Assembly: GCF_030419005.1 (NCBI RefSeq)
Contig: NZ_CP106951.1
Coordinates: 62,001 to 126,000 of the forward strand
Length of the DNA stretch: 64,000 nt
Reading direction: 5' to 3'
Source of the DNA: Eleftheria terrae
GTDB taxonomy: Bacteria; Pseudomonadota; Gammaproteobacteria; Burkholderiales; Burkholderiaceae_C
Within the stretch, counting starts at the first letter, position 1. Every line of letters starts with the position of its first letter. The notes beneath the pieces were generated by a model, which made no database searches, was not told the DNA's origin, and saw only the letters and a list, made by a program, of their open reading frames with translations. Both the position numbers and the translations under genes were made by a program. Of the stretch, positions 28,433 to 40,143 are shown piece by piece.

Positions 28433-28447
28433 TGTAGTTTGCCTACA
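28433..28447. promoter_or_regulatory. HexR-like operator site 4
   Basis: TGTAGTTTGCCTACA is a clean TGTAG-N5-CTACA inverted repeat 99 bases upstream of the glk start codon, well placed to control that promoter. Confidence 0.5.
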
Positions 28448-28546
28448 GATAGGCAGTGCTTTTGTGCTCTACGGGGTGCGGTCGCCGTCGTGCGGAAGCG
28501 GGGCGGCCATGCGCCCTTCCGCGTTTCTTTTGGTTTTCGGGGTTCG

Positions 28547-29521
28547 ATGCAACAAACAACAAGCTACCCACGCATGGTGGGAGACGTCGGCGGCACCAAC
28601 GCGCGTTTCGCCTGGCTGGAGGCGCCCGGCGTCCCGATGTCGGATATCGCCACCTATGCCTGCGCCGAGTACCCGACGTTGCAGGACGCCATGGCCCACT
28701 ACCTTCGTGCACACGGAAAGCCGCAGCCGCGCTGGTGTGCGATCGGCATCGCCAATCCCATCGTCGGCGACCATGTGCAGATGACCAACCATCACTGGTC
28801 GTTCTCGATCTCGGCGGTACAGCGCCAGCTGGGTATGGACCGTTTCCTGGTCATCAACGACTTCACGGCGTTGGCCTTGTCACTGCCCGCGCTTGCGCCT
28901 GACGAGTTGCGCCAGGTCGGTGGCGGGCGGCCGCTCGCCAAGGGGCCGCTGGGCCTGGTGGGGCCGGGCACCGGCCTGGGCGTATCCGGGTTGCTGCCCG
29001 CCATGGCGGGCCATGGTGCCATCCCGATCAACGGCGAAGGCGGGCATGCGACCCTTGCTCCGATGGATGACCTGGAGGAGGCAGTGATCCGCTCGCTACG
29101 GCACCGCTTCGGCCATGTGTCCGCCGAGCGGGCAGTGTCGGGCATCGGGCTGCTCAACCTTCATCAGGCGGTCTGCGAGGTGAACGGCGTGGCTGCGCCG
29201 TCGATGACCGCCGCGGACATCACGTCGGCGGCGCTTGATGGGCGTGACCCGCAATGCGTCACGACGCTGGACCTGTTCTGCAGCTTCCTGGGCAACGTTG
29301 CGGGCAACGTGGCCCTGACGGTCGGTGCCACAGGTGGCGTCTACATCGGCGGCGGCATCGTGCCGCGCCTGGGGGACGCCTTTGCGCGCTCGAAGTTCCG
29401 CCAGCGCTTCGAGGAGAAGGGGCGCTTCAAGTCCTACCTGGAAGGTATCCCGACCTTTGTCGTGCACGCGAGGACGCCGGCGCTGATCGGTGCCGCGCGT
29501 GCGCTGGAAGAGCTGCCCTGA
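28547..29521 (+). CDS. glk: Glucokinase, free-standing
   Basis: A 324-aa Glk-family kinase that phosphorylates glucose with ATP in the cytoplasm. Motifs: MVGDVGGTNARFAWLE (phosphate loop), AIGIANPIVGDHVQMTN, VINDFTALALSLP with the catalytic Asp, LGLVGPGTGLGVSGLLP, and TGGVYIGGGIVPRLGD. The layout matches the kinase half of the fusion at 15849-17795, so the cluster has two glucokinases, one with and one without a regulator. I use the ATG at 28547; the longer upstream frame is not kinase-like. It diverges from lamB and follows the HexR-like sites. Confidence 0.94.
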   Translation: MQQTTSYPRMVGDVGGTNARFAWLEAPGVPMSDIATYACAEYPTLQDAMAHYLRAHGKPQPRWCAIGIANPIVGDHVQMTNHHWSFSISAVQRQLGMDRFLVINDFTALALSLPALAPDELRQVGGGRPLAKGPLGLVGPGTGLGVSGLLPAMAGHGAIPINGEGGHATLAPMDDLEEAVIRSLRHRFGHVSAERAVSGIGLLNLHQAVCEVNGVAAPSMTAADITSAALDGRDPQCVTTLDLFCSFLGNVAGNVALTVGATGGVYIGGGIVPRLGDAFARSKFRQRFEEKGRFKSYLEGIPTFVVHARTPALIGAARALEELP

Positions 29522-29577
29522 GCGGCCACCGGCGGCGGCCGGTCTGGCCGCCGCACCCCACCACAACGAGGAGCATC

Positions 29578-30501
29578 ATGGATCGACAAGCTCGCACACG
29601 AGCCACCATCGCCGGCCTGGCGACGGCGGCCCTTCTGGCCGTGTCCGCCGCACCGGCGAATGCCGGGGTGATGGATTTTCTGTTTGGCTCGTCTGCCGAG
29701 AAGGCGCCGGCGGCCAAGGACGCCCCGCACCCCAAGCGGCGCGAATGGTCGATCGGCGAATTCACCGCGGTGAGGCTGCAGCCGGCGGAGGCCGGTGCAC
29801 CGGCCAACGAACATCCGGCCGTGCTGTCGCCCGAGCAACTGGCGCAGGCGCTCGGCAGCATCACCATCACGGTGAAGGATGAGCCCGAGTCGCTGTTCCA
29901 TGCGGACGAGTTGAAGGATCTGGTGGGCCCGCTTGCCAGCGCCTTCCGCAACGCCGGGCCGGGCGACGACGTGCTGCTGCTCAGCACCTCGCGGCGCGGT
30001 GGTGGCTTGCTCAGCGTCGGCACCGGTGTGACGGCGCGCCTGTTCGTCAAGGGTGGCGAGCTGCAGGTCATCGTCAACGACAGCCGGCTGGACTTCGTCA
30101 ACGCCTATCGCGGCACGCACATTGCGCCGGACTTCGAGTTCGGCTCGCGCCAGGCGGCTGGCAAGGCGCGGCTGGTCAGCACCGCCGGCACGGCCCGGCG
30201 GGCCGATTGGCTGGCGTTCCCCGTGGCGGCCCAGTCCGTGGCGGCGTCGACTGCGGCGCCTGCGCCGGCACCCCGGCCCGCGCCGGCCCGGGCGGCTGCC
30301 CCTGCAGCGGTGGCCGCCCCGGCGGCCGCGGCGCCGGCCCCACCGCCCCCTGCAGCGCCTGCCGCGCCCGCAGCACGCGACGGCCGCTTCTTCGAGGAGC
30401 AGGAGCAGCGCCTGCGCACGCTCAAGCGCCTGCGCGAGCAGAACCTGATCAGCGAGGAAGAGTTCCAGCAGAAGCGCCGCGAGATCCTGCAGAGCCTCTG
30501 A
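29578..30501 (+). CDS. Exported protein with Ala/Pro linker and SHOCT-like C-terminus
   Basis: A 307-aa protein of unknown function. Residues 1-29 form a signal peptide (IAGLATAALLAVSAAPANA). Residues about 45-200 are a soluble domain (SIGEFTAVRLQP, VLSPEQLAQALGSITI, LRSVGTGV-like TSRRGGGLLSVGTGVTARLF). Residues about 210-265 are a low-complexity Ala/Pro linker. The last ~35 residues (EEQEQRLRTLKRLREQNLI, then SEEEFQQKRREILQ) form a short C-terminal SHOCT motif. It is 56 bases after glk with its own Shine-Dalgarno (GAGGAG) and ends at a terminator. Similar exported SHOCT proteins are scattered in Burkholderiales as I recall. Confidence 0.75.
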   Translation: MDRQARTRATIAGLATAALLAVSAAPANAGVMDFLFGSSAEKAPAAKDAPHPKRREWSIGEFTAVRLQPAEAGAPANEHPAVLSPEQLAQALGSITITVKDEPESLFHADELKDLVGPLASAFRNAGPGDDVLLLSTSRRGGGLLSVGTGVTARLFVKGGELQVIVNDSRLDFVNAYRGTHIAPDFEFGSRQAAGKARLVSTAGTARRADWLAFPVAAQSVAASTAAPAPAPRPAPARAAAPAAVAAPAAAAPAPPPPAAPAAPAARDGRFFEEQEQRLRTLKRLREQNLISEEEFQQKRREILQSL

Positions 30502-30548
30502 GCGGCGTGCAGTGCCGCCCCGAGGGGGTGCTGCGCCGTCCAGGCATG

Positions 30549-30574
30549 AAAAGACCCGCCTCGGCGGGTCTTTT
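30549..30574. terminator. Bidirectional terminator between convergent genes
   Basis: AAAAGACCCGCC (30549-30560) and GGCGGGTCTTTT (30563-30574) form a perfect 12-bp repeat with a two-base centre; it carries a T run on both strands and lies between the convergent SHOCT gene and fabI. Confidence 0.92.
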
Positions 30575-30596
30575 GGCTGGTGCGCCGGGGGCGATC

Positions 30597-31391
30597 TCAG
30601 TCGGCGGCGCCTTCTGCTACGCCGCCCATCATCTGGCTGAAGCCGGCGTCGACATACGTGATCTCGGCCGTCACGCCGCCGGCCAGGTCGGACAGCAGGA
30701 AGGCCGCCACGTTGCCGACATCGTCGATGGTCACGTTGCGGCGCAACGGTGCGTTCTGTTCCACCACACTGAGGATCTTGCCGAAGCCCTTGATGCCGGA
30801 GGCGGCCAGCGTCTTGATCGGACCGGCCGAAATGCCGTTGACCCGAATGCCCCGCGGGCCGAGGCTGGAGGCCAGGTAGCGCACCGAGGACTCGAGTGCC
30901 GCCTTGGCCACGCCCATCGTGTTGTAGCTGGGAACGTAGCGCACGGCGCCCAGGTAGGTGAGCGTCAGCAGGGCGGCATTCGGGTTGAGCATCGGCGCGG
31001 CGGCCTTGGCCATTGCCGGAAAGCTGTAGGCCGAGATTTCGTGGGCGATGCGGAAGGACTCGCGCGACAGGCCGTCGAGGAAGTCGCCGGCAATGGCCTC
31101 ACGCGGGGCGAAGCCGATGGCGTGGACAAAACCGTCGAAGCTCGGCCAGCTGGTGCGCAGGTCGGCGAAGAGCCGTTCGATCTGGGCGTCGTCGCCGACA
31201 TCGCAGTCAAACACCAGTTCCGAATCGAATTCGCGCGCGAATTCCGTGATGCGGTCCTTGAAGCGCTCGCCGACGTAGCTGAAAGCCAGCTCGGCGCCTT
31301 CGCGGCGACAGGCCTTCGCGATGCCGTAGGCGATCGAGCGGTTGGACAGCAGCCCCGTGATCAGAAGGCGTTTGCCGGCGAGAAAACCCAT
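30597..31391 (-). CDS. fabI: Enoyl-[acyl-carrier-protein] reductase (NADH) FabI
   Basis: A 264-aa short-chain dehydrogenase-fold enzyme for the last reduction step of fatty acid elongation. The nucleotide-binding start is GFLAGKRLLITGLLSNRSIA, and the FabI-specific catalytic pair is seen in YNTMGVAKAALE (Tyr-x6-Lys). LGPRGIRVNGISAGPIKTLA is the usual loop that closes over the substrate. GGAGACACC precedes the ATG at 31391. It is transcribed alone, divergent from the rimP operon. This is the triclosan-target type of reductase. Confidence 0.96.
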   Translation of the reverse strand: MGFLAGKRLLITGLLSNRSIAYGIAKACRREGAELAFSYVGERFKDRITEFAREFDSELVFDCDVGDDAQIERLFADLRTSWPSFDGFVHAIGFAPREAIAGDFLDGLSRESFRIAHEISAYSFPAMAKAAAPMLNPNAALLTLTYLGAVRYVPSYNTMGVAKAALESSVRYLASSLGPRGIRVNGISAGPIKTLAASGIKGFGKILSVVEQNAPLRRNVTIDDVGNVAAFLLSDLAGGVTAEITYVDAGFSQMMGGVAEGAAD

Positions 31392-31523
31392 GGTGTCTCC
31401 AGAATGTCAACAATCCCGGATTTTGGCATGGCAGACTGCGCATCGGTCCCCTTTGGTGCCTGCCGATGGCCGCTGTCTCGCGCGGAGGCCATGGCGGCCG
31501 CAGGAAAAAAGCGGGCCCAGGAC

Positions 31524-31552
31524 TTGCTTGCGCTGTTGGGGCGGAGTACAAT
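31524..31552 (+). promoter_or_regulatory. Promoter of the rimP-nusA-infB operon
   Basis: TTGCTT (31524-31529) and TACAAT (31547-31552) are separated by exactly 17 bases, a good sigma-70 match. Transcription should start near 31559, about 260 bases before rimP. Confidence 0.7.
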
Positions 31553-31577
31553 CCGACTTTCGCTAAGTCATAGTCAG

Positions 31578-31606
31578 TGGGCGGAGTTATCCAGCCCATT
31601 TTTTTT
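31578..31606 (+). terminator. Terminator-like hairpin in the rimP-nusA leader
   Basis: TGGGC (31578-31582) pairs with GCCCA (31594-31598), extended by an inner GG/CC pair with one bulged A, and is followed by eight T residues (31599-31606). It lies about 20 bases after the predicted start of transcription, so it could end most transcripts early (attenuation). Confidence 0.65.
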
Positions 31607-31818
31607 GCTTGATCGGTATTCGCCGTATTTGGGCGCCGGCCTTCGGCAGTCGAGAGGTTGTCGCATCGTCCGGCGCGGATCGCCTGGCGGTCGGCAGGGC
31701 CGGCGGCCAAGGCAAGGCGGCGCGAGGTTGCTCTTCAGGCGGCCTCGGTGAGCGGTTGGTACCAGGACGGCGCGGCAGGACCGCGCGCGGTCCATGACAC
31801 ACGGAGTTGAACACGGCA

Positions 31819-32370
31819 GTGGTGCAGCAGGTTGGATGGCAGGCTTTGGTTGAGAGCACGGTGGTGGGCTTGGGCTATGAGCTCGTCGAGTGCGAACGCA
31901 GTGCAGGTGGCTTGCTGCGTGTCTATATCGACCGCGTGGCCCAGGATCCGAGCGGCGAGTTCATCACCGTCGACGACTGCGAGAAGGTGACGCGTCAGCT
32001 TCAGTACCTGCTGGAGGTGGAAGGCGTGGCCTACGAGCGGCTCGAAGTGTCGTCGCCCGGGCTCGATCGCCCCTTGCGCAAGCTGGCCGACTACCAGCGT
32101 TTTGCCGGGCACGAAGTCGACATCACCCTCAAAGTGGCATTCCAGAACCGCAAGAAGTACCGCGGTGTGCTGTCGCCCGAGGGCGAGGGTTGGCGTCTCG
32201 TGTTCAACGACGGCAAGCAGGATCAGGCATTGGATTTTTCGCTGGATGAGGTGCGCGAGGCGCGTCTTGTGCCGGTGGTCGACTTCAAGGGTCGCCGCCG
32301 TGGCAAGTCGCAGGCTGCCGACGTGCCGCCTGCAGCGAACGCACAAGAAGACGGAGGTCAGGAATCATGA
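31819..32370 (+). CDS. rimP: Ribosome maturation factor RimP
   Basis: RimP helps assemble the 30S ribosomal subunit. The protein has the family signature [31 protein letters not shown] and the highly conserved [15 protein letters not shown]. The start is uncertain: a GTG at 31819 gives 183 aa and is 12 bases after GGAG; a second GTG follows at 31822; a TTG at 31807 touches the GGAG directly and is less likely. The last three bases overlap the nusA start (ATGA), so the two are translationally coupled. The C-terminus has a basic patch, KGRRRGKSQ. Confidence 0.92.
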   Translation: MVQQVGWQALVESTVVGLGYELVECERSAGGLLRVYIDRVAQDPSGEFITVDDCEKVTRQLQYLLEVEGVAYERLEVSSPGLDRPLRKLADYQRFAGHEVDITLKVAFQNRKKYRGVLSPEGEGWRLVFNDGKQDQALDFSLDEVREARLVPVVDFKGRRRGKSQAADVPPAANAQEDGGQES

Positions 32371-33845
32371 ACCGCGAACTGTTGATGCTGGTCGACGCGA
32401 TTTCGCGCGAGAAGAGCGTGGACCGCGAGGTGGTGTTCGGTGCCGTTGAAGCCGCGCTGGCCTCTGCCACCAAGAAGCTTTACGAAGGCGAAGTCGACGT
32501 CCGCGTGGCCATCGACCGCGACACCGGCGAATACGAGACCTTCCGCCGCTGGCACGTGGTGCCGGACGAAGCTGGCCTGCAACTGCCCGAGGCGGAGATC
32601 CTGTTGTTCGAGGCTCGCGAGCAGATCGGCGACATCGAGGTCGACGACTACATCGAGGAACCGGTGGATTCGGTGCCGATCGGCCGCATCGGCGCCCAGG
32701 CAGCCAAGCAGGTCATCCTTCAGAAGATCCGCGATGCCGAGCGCGAGCAGCTGCTGAACGATTTCCTGTCGCGCGGTGACAAGATCTTCGTGGGCACCGT
32801 CAAGCGCATGGACAAGGGCGACATGATCGTCGAGTCCGGCCGCGTCGAAGGCCGCCTGAAGCGCGGCGAGATGATCCCGAAGGAAAACCTGCGCACCGGC
32901 GACCGCGTGCGTGCTGTCATCGCCGAGGTCGATCCGACGGCGCGTGGCCCGCAGATCATGCTGTCGCGCAGCGCCCCGGCCTTCATGGTCGAGCTGTTCC
33001 GCCAGGAAGTGCCTGAAATCGAACAAGGTCTGCTGGAGATCAAGAGCTGCGCTCGTGATGCCGGTTCGCGCGCCAAGATCGCGGTGCTGTCGCACGACAA
33101 GCGGGTCGATCCGATCGGCACCTGTGTCGGCGTGCGTGGCTCGCGTGTCAACGCGGTCACGAACGAGCTGGCGGGCGAGCGCGTGGATATCGTCTTGTGG
33201 TCGGAAGACCCGGCACAGTTCGTCATCGGCGCGCTGGCGCCGGCCAACGTGGTGTCCATCGTGGTGGATGAGGAGCGCCATGCGATGGATGTCGTGGTCG
33301 ACGAGGAGAACCTCGCGATCGCCATCGGCCGCGGCGGCCAGAACGTGCGCCTGGCGTCGGAGCTGACCGGCTGGCGCATCAATATCATGACGGCCGAGGA
33401 GTCGCAGGCCAAACAGGCCGAGGAAAGCAATGCGATCCGCGCCCTGTTCATGGACAAGCTGGATGTGGACGAGGAAGTCGCCGACATCCTGATCGAGGAA
33501 GGTTTCACCAGCCTTGAGGAAGTGGCCTATGTGCCGCTGCAGGAGATGCTGGAGATCGAGTCCTTTGACGAGGACACCATCAACGAGCTGCGCACCCGAG
33601 CCAAGGATGTGCTGCTGACGATGGAGATTGCCAAGGAAGAGAAGGTCGAGGAAGTGTCGCAGGACCTGCGCGATCTCGATGGCCTCAATGGCGAGTTGAT
33701 CGGCAAGCTGGCCGAAGCGGGCATCCATACCCGCGACGACCTGGCCGACCTGGCTGTTGACGAGCTGACCGAGATCACCGGCGTGGACGAGGCTCAGGCC
33801 AAGGGTCTGATCATGAAGGCCCGGGAACACTGGTTCACCGCCTGA
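32367..33845 (+). CDS. nusA: Transcription termination/antitermination factor NusA
   Basis: A 492-aa NusA. Domains in order: N-terminal RNA-polymerase-binding domain (residues 1-125), S1 (about 135-200, [16 protein letters not shown]), two KH domains (about 230-345, including [18 protein letters not shown] [15 protein letters not shown] and [19 protein letters not shown]), and C-terminal acidic repeats ([38 protein letters not shown]). NusA binds RNA polymerase and modulates pausing and hairpin-dependent termination, so a terminator-like hairpin in its own leader is of interest. Confidence 0.97.
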   Translation: MNRELLMLVDAISREKSVDREVVFGAVEAALASATKKLYEGEVDVRVAIDRDTGEYETFRRWHVVPDEAGLQLPEAEILLFEAREQIGDIEVDDYIEEPVDSVPIGRIGAQAAKQVILQKIRDAEREQLLNDFLSRGDKIFVGTVKRMDKGDMIVESGRVEGRLKRGEMIPKENLRTGDRVRAVIAEVDPTARGPQIMLSRSAPAFMVELFRQEVPEIEQGLLEIKSCARDAGSRAKIAVLSHDKRVDPIGTCVGVRGSRVNAVTNELAGERVDIVLWSEDPAQFVIGALAPANVVSIVVDEERHAMDVVVDEENLAIAIGRGGQNVRLASELTGWRINIMTAEESQAKQAEESNAIRALFMDKLDVDEEVADILIEEGFTSLEEVAYVPLQEMLEIESFDEDTINELRTRAKDVLLTMEIAKEEKVEEVSQDLRDLDGLNGELIGKLAEAGIHTRDDLADLAVDELTEITGVDEAQAKGLIMKAREHWFTA

Positions 33846-33913
33846 GCCCGGACCACCCGCCACCGCCTGCAACCGCCACACACCGAACTCGCTCTGCCCA
33901 AGGACACCAAACA

Positions 33914-36838
33914 ATGGCCGTTACCACAGTCGCACAGTTCGCCTCGGAGCTGAACCGCCCCGCGACGGCGCTGCTTGACCAGCTGAAAGCCGCAGGGGTG
34001 GCGAAAGGTTCGCCGGAGGACTCCCTGACCGAGGCAGACAAGGAACGTCTGCTGGACTACCTTCGCTCGTCGCATGGCACTGCCGGCAGCGAGCGCAAGA
34101 AGATCACGCTGACCCGCAAATCGACCACCGAGATCAAGCAGGCCGACTCGTCCGGCAAGGCGCGAACCATCCAGGTGGAAGTGCGCAAGAAGCGCGTGTT
34201 CGTCAAGCGTGACGAGCCGAGCCCTGCCGTCGAAGAGCCGGCGTTGCAGGCCGCGCCGGAGCAAGAGGACCTGGAACTGCAGCGCCGTGAGGAAGAGGCG
34301 CGCCGCCAAGCCGAACTGCTGCGCCGCCAGGAAGAAGAGCTGGCGGAGAAGCGCCGCCAGCGCGAAGAGGAAGAGCGCCGCCAGCGCGAGGAAGCCGAAG
34401 CCAAAGCCCGTGAAGCTGCCGAGAAGGCCGCCGCGGAAGCCGCGGCCCGGGCAGCCGAGGCGGCTCGTGCAGCGGCCGAAGCCGCTGCTGTCGTCGGTGC
34501 CAGCACGGCCGCTGAGCCGCCGGCACCCCCCGCGGCCGCGCCGGCCGCTCCAGCTGCTGCACCGGCGGCGCCGGCGGAAACGCCCAGGCCCGGTGTGCGT
34601 GTCGTGAAGGCTGCCGAGGTGGAAGCCGAGGAGAAACAACGTTTGATGGATCTTGAGAAGCGCCGCAAGGCTGCCGAAGCTGAGGCAGCTGCGATTCGCG
34701 CGATGATGGCGGCCCCCCGCAAGGTGCTGACCGCGAAGAAGCCCGAGGAAGAGAAGCCGAAGGTCGATCCGAGCAAGGAAGGCATCAAGGGCACCATCCA
34801 CAAGCCCAAGGCCGCACCGGGTGCTCCCGCTGCGCCGGGGGCTGCGGCGCCGGCGCCTGCCGGGGCAGGCGCGGCCAAGCCGGGCGACAAGAAATCGGTC
34901 AAGTCCGAGAAGCTGTCGTCCAGCTGGGCTGACGACGCGGCGAAGAAGCGCGCGCTCAAGACCCGTGGTGATTCCTCCGGCGGTGCCCGTCCGGGCTGGC
35001 GTGCGCCGGCCGGCGGTCGTGGCGGGCGCCGTGGCGACCGCGGCGGGCCGGGCTCGGGCTTCGTAGCCCCGACCGAGGCGCAGGTGCATGAGGTGCACGT
35101 GCCCGAGACCATCAGCGTGGCCGACCTGGCTCACAAGATGTCGGTCAAGGCGTCCGAAGTCATCAAGCAGATGATGAAGCTGGGCCAGATGGTCACCATC
35201 AACCAGCAACTCGACCAGGAGACCGCGATGATCCTGGTCGAGGAGATGGGCCACAAGGCCTTCGCCGCCAAGCTGGACGATCCGGAAGCCTTCCTGGAGG
35301 AAGACGCGACCACCTCCGGCGCCGAGCTGCTGCCGCGCGCCCCGGTCGTCACCGTGATGGGCCACGTCGACCACGGCAAGACCTCGCTGCTCGACTACAT
35401 CCGTCGCAGCCGCGTGGCGGCCGGCGAGGCGGGCGGCATCACGCAGCACATCGGCGCCTATCACGTCGATACGCCGCGCGGCATGATCACCTTCCTCGAC
35501 ACCCCGGGTCACGAGGCTTTCACGGCCATGCGTGCCCGCGGTGCCAAGGCGACCGACATCGTCATCCTGGTGGTGGCGGCGGACGACGGCGTGATGCCGC
35601 AGACCAAGGAAGCCATCCACCACGCGAAGGCGGCCGGCGTGCCCATCGTCGTGGCGGTCAACAAGATCGACAAGGCCGAAGCCAACCTGGACCGCGTGAA
35701 GTCCGAGCTGGTGGCCGAGCAAGTGGTGCCCGAGGAGTTCGGTGGTGAATCGCCGTTCTGCCCGGTGTCGGCCAAGACCGGCCAGGGCGTGGACGAGCTG
35801 CTGGAGAACGTGCTGCTGCAGGCCGAGGTGCTGGAGCTCATGTCCGCCAAGGACGCGCCGGCCAAGGGCCTGGTGATCGAGGCCCAGCTCGACAAGGGCC
35901 GCGGCCCGGTTGCCACCGTGCTGGTGCAGTCTGGCACGCTCAAGCGCGGCGACGTGGTGCTGGCCGGCTCCAGCTATGGCCGCGTGCGTGCCATGCTGGA
36001 CGAGACCGGTCGCCCGGCCACCGAGGCTGGCCCGTCCATCCCGGTCGAGATCCAGGGCCTGACCGAGGTGCCGCAAGCCGGTGACGAGTTCATGGTGCTG
36101 GCCGACGAGCGCCGGGCGCGCGAGATCGCCACCTTCCGCCAGGGCAAGTACCGCGACGTCAAGCTGGCCCGCCAGCAGGCCGCCAAGCTGGAGAACATGT
36201 TCGAGCAGATGGGTCAGGCTGGCTCGCAGACGCTGCCGCTGATCATCAAGGCCGACGTGCAAGGTTCCCAGGAAGCGCTGGCTGCCTCGCTGCTGAAGCT
36301 CTCCACCGACGAGGTGAAGGTGCAGATCGTGCACGCCGCGGTGGGTGGCATCAGCGAAAGCGACGTCAACCTGGCGATCGCCTCGAAGGGCGTCATCATC
36401 GGCTTCAACACGCGGGCCGATGCCGGTGCGCGCAAGCTCGCCGAGAGCAATGGCGTGGACCTGCGCTACTACAACATCATCTACGACGCGGTCGACGAGA
36501 TCCGCGCCGCGATGTCGGGGATGCTGGCGCCGGAGCAGAAGGAAGAAGTCATCGGCATGGCAGAGATCCGCCAGGTCTTCCGCTCCTCCAAGGTCGGCGC
36601 GATCGCAGGTTGCATGGTGTTGTCGGGCGTCGTGCGCCGCAATGCCCGCCTGCGCCTGCTGCGCAACAACGTGGTGGTGTTCACCGGCGAACTCGACTCG
36701 CTCAAGCGCTTCAAGGACGATGTCCGGGAAGTCAAAGAGGGCTTCGAGTGCGGCCTGAACATCAAGAACTACAACGACATTGCCGAAGGCGATCAGCTGG
36801 AGTTCTTCGAGATCAAGGAAGTGGCCCGGACGCTGTAA
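33914..36838 (+). CDS. infB: Translation initiation factor IF-2
   Basis: A 974-aa IF-2, which brings fMet-tRNA to the 30S subunit. The N-terminal domain (about 1-60) is followed by a long charged and Ala/Pro-rich region with many [11 protein letters not shown] repeats (to about residue 390). The GTPase domain begins near residue 475: GHVDHGKT (G1), DTPGHEAF (G3), NKID (G4). Domains II-IV follow to the end (EVARTL). The length is usual for betaproteobacterial IF-2. Start by ATG at 33914, 68 bases after nusA. Confidence 0.97.
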   Translation: MAVTTVAQFASELNRPATALLDQLKAAGVAKGSPEDSLTEADKERLLDYLRSSHGTAGSERKKITLTRKSTTEIKQADSSGKARTIQVEVRKKRVFVKRDEPSPAVEEPALQAAPEQEDLELQRREEEARRQAELLRRQEEELAEKRRQREEEERRQREEAEAKAREAAEKAAAEAAARAAEAARAAAEAAAVVGASTAAEPPAPPAAAPAAPAAAPAAPAETPRPGVRVVKAAEVEAEEKQRLMDLEKRRKAAEAEAAAIRAMMAAPRKVLTAKKPEEEKPKVDPSKEGIKGTIHKPKAAPGAPAAPGAAAPAPAGAGAAKPGDKKSVKSEKLSSSWADDAAKKRALKTRGDSSGGARPGWRAPAGGRGGRRGDRGGPGSGFVAPTEAQVHEVHVPETISVADLAHKMSVKASEVIKQMMKLGQMVTINQQLDQETAMILVEEMGHKAFAAKLDDPEAFLEEDATTSGAELLPRAPVVTVMGHVDHGKTSLLDYIRRSRVAAGEAGGITQHIGAYHVDTPRGMITFLDTPGHEAFTAMRARGAKATDIVILVVAADDGVMPQTKEAIHHAKAAGVPIVVAVNKIDKAEANLDRVKSELVAEQVVPEEFGGESPFCPVSAKTGQGVDELLENVLLQAEVLELMSAKDAPAKGLVIEAQLDKGRGPVATVLVQSGTLKRGDVVLAGSSYGRVRAMLDETGRPATEAGPSIPVEIQGLTEVPQAGDEFMVLADERRAREIATFRQGKYRDVKLARQQAAKLENMFEQMGQAGSQTLPLIIKADVQGSQEALAASLLKLSTDEVKVQIVHAAVGGISESDVNLAIASKGVIIGFNTRADAGARKLAESNGVDLRYYNIIYDAVDEIRAAMSGMLAPEQKEEVIGMAEIRQVFRSSKVGAIAGCMVLSGVVRRNARLRLLRNNVVVFTGELDSLKRFKDDVREVKEGFECGLNIKNYNDIAEGDQLEFFEIKEVARTL

Positions 36839-36862
36839 GGCGGTTCTTGTTGCACCTGCAAG

Positions 36863-36895
36863 CCCCGCCGATCGAAAGATGGGCGGGGTTTGTGT
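36863..36895 (+). terminator. Hairpin between infB and rbfA
   Basis: CCCCGCC (36863-36869) pairs with GGCGGGG (36882-36888), followed by TTTGTGTTT. Because rbfA and truB lie just downstream in the same operon order as in other bacteria, this is more likely a partial terminator or RNA processing site than an operon end. Confidence 0.6.
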
Positions 36896-36927
36896 TTGAG
36901 GGGCAGCCGCACAGGAGTTAAACGACG

Positions 36928-37290
36928 ATGCGACACAAGCGATCGATCCCCAACCGCAGCTACCGCGTGGCCGACCAGATCCAGCGCGACGTGGCCGAGC
37001 TGATCCGCGACCTGAAGGACCCGCGCATCGGCATGGTCACCATCAACGCCGTCGAGGTGACGCCCGACTATGCGCACGCGAAGATCTTCTTCTCGCTGCT
37101 GGTGGGCGACCCCCAGGAAAGCGAGGAGGCACTGAACGAAGCCGCCGGTTTCCTGCGCAACAGCCTGTTCAAGCGCCTGCAGATCCACACCGTGCCGACG
37201 CTGCATTTCAGCTTCGACCGCACCACCGAGCGCGCGGCCGACCTGAACGCCCTGATCAACCAGGCAAACGCCAACCGCGCCAAGGACTGA
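36928..37290 (+). CDS. rbfA: Ribosome-binding factor A
   Basis: A 120-aa RbfA with the KH-like fold ([66 protein letters not shown]). RbfA binds the 30S subunit during late maturation and cold shock. It sits in the standard order between infB and truB. Confidence 0.95.
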   Translation: MRHKRSIPNRSYRVADQIQRDVAELIRDLKDPRIGMVTINAVEVTPDYAHAKIFFSLLVGDPQESEEALNEAAGFLRNSLFKRLQIHTVPTLHFSFDRTTERAADLNALINQANANRAKD

Positions 37291-37304
37291 CGAGGACCGC
37301 TGCC

Positions 37305-38273
37305 GTGCAGGCCGAGACCACTCCCATCGCCCCAGTCGCCCGCCAGCGCGTGCCGCGCCGTGCCGTGCACGGCGTGTTGCTGCTGGACAAGCCGCTGGGC
37401 CTCAGCAGCAACGACGCGCTGCAGAAGGTCAAGCGCCTGTTGCGGGCGGAGAAGGCCGGCCATACCGGCACGCTGGACCCGCTGGCCACCGGCTTGCTGC
37501 CGCTGTGCTTCGGCGCGGCGACCAAGTTCTCGCAGGTGAGCCTGGAGGCCGACAAGACCTACCGTGCCACCTTGCAGCTTGGCGTGCGTACCAGCACCGG
37601 CGACGCCGAGGGCGAGGTTTTGGAGCAGCGCCCGGTGGAGGTGGTGCCACAGCAGCTGCTGCAGGCCTGCATGCGCTTCATGGGGCCCATCCAGCAGGTG
37701 CCGCCGATGTATTCGGCACTCAAGCGCGATGGCCGTGCCTTGTACGAGTACGCTCGTGCCGGCATCGAGGTGGAGCGCGAGCCGCGCGAGGTGACGATCT
37801 TCAGCATCGAGGTGCTGAAATGGCAGGGCAGCTCGCTCGACATCGAGGTACGCTGCAGCAAGGGCACCTACATCCGCACGCTGGCCGAGGACATCGGCGA
37901 GGCGCTCGGCTGCGGTGCCCACCTGAGCGCGCTGCGCCGCACCGGCAGCGGCCCGGTGACCTTGCAGGGCGCCCGTACCCTGGCCGAGCTGGAGGCAATG
38001 AGCGAAGCCGAGCGCGACGCCTGCCTGCAGCCGGTGGACGCGCTGCTGGCCGACTGGCCGGTGCTGCGCCTGGAAGCCGAGGACGCCGGCCGCTTCCTGA
38101 GCGGCATGCGGCGGCGCACGGCGCATGCCGACGCCGAGCAGGTGCGCGTGTACGGCCCGCAGCCGGCTGCCTTCCTCGGCAGCGGCAGCGTGCGGGCCGG
38201 TGAACTGATTTCAACGCGGTTGTTGAGCCCGCTGGAGGTCCAAGGCCTCCTGAACGCTCAAGCATCACAGTGA
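37305..38273 (+). CDS. truB: tRNA pseudouridine-55 synthase TruB
   Basis: A 322-aa TruB that makes pseudouridine at position 55 of tRNA. The catalytic motif GTLDPLATGLLPLCFG carries the active Asp; VHGVLLLDKPLGLSSNDAL and RSKGTYIRTLAEDIGEALGCGAHLSALRR-type segments (CSKGTYIRTLAEDIGEAL) complete the fold. The start is a GTG at 37305 with GAGG upstream, 14 bases after the rbfA stop. A C-terminal PUA-like part ends near FLGSGSVRAGEL. Confidence 0.94.
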   Translation: MQAETTPIAPVARQRVPRRAVHGVLLLDKPLGLSSNDALQKVKRLLRAEKAGHTGTLDPLATGLLPLCFGAATKFSQVSLEADKTYRATLQLGVRTSTGDAEGEVLEQRPVEVVPQQLLQACMRFMGPIQQVPPMYSALKRDGRALYEYARAGIEVEREPREVTIFSIEVLKWQGSSLDIEVRCSKGTYIRTLAEDIGEALGCGAHLSALRRTGSGPVTLQGARTLAELEAMSEAERDACLQPVDALLADWPVLRLEAEDAGRFLSGMRRRTAHADAEQVRVYGPQPAAFLGSGSVRAGELISTRLLSPLEVQGLLNAQASQ

Positions 38274-38307
38274 CTCGCCGATCGAGCACGTCTTCAAGAG
38301 CGAACTT

Positions 38308-40125
<1,818 letters not shown>

Positions 40126-40143
40126 TCCCGTCGTGAGGCTCTT

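Noticed and set aside
33794..36334. Long minus-strand frame opposite infB
   Set aside because: Composition is that of a shadow of the charged IF-2 repeats; infB is unambiguous.
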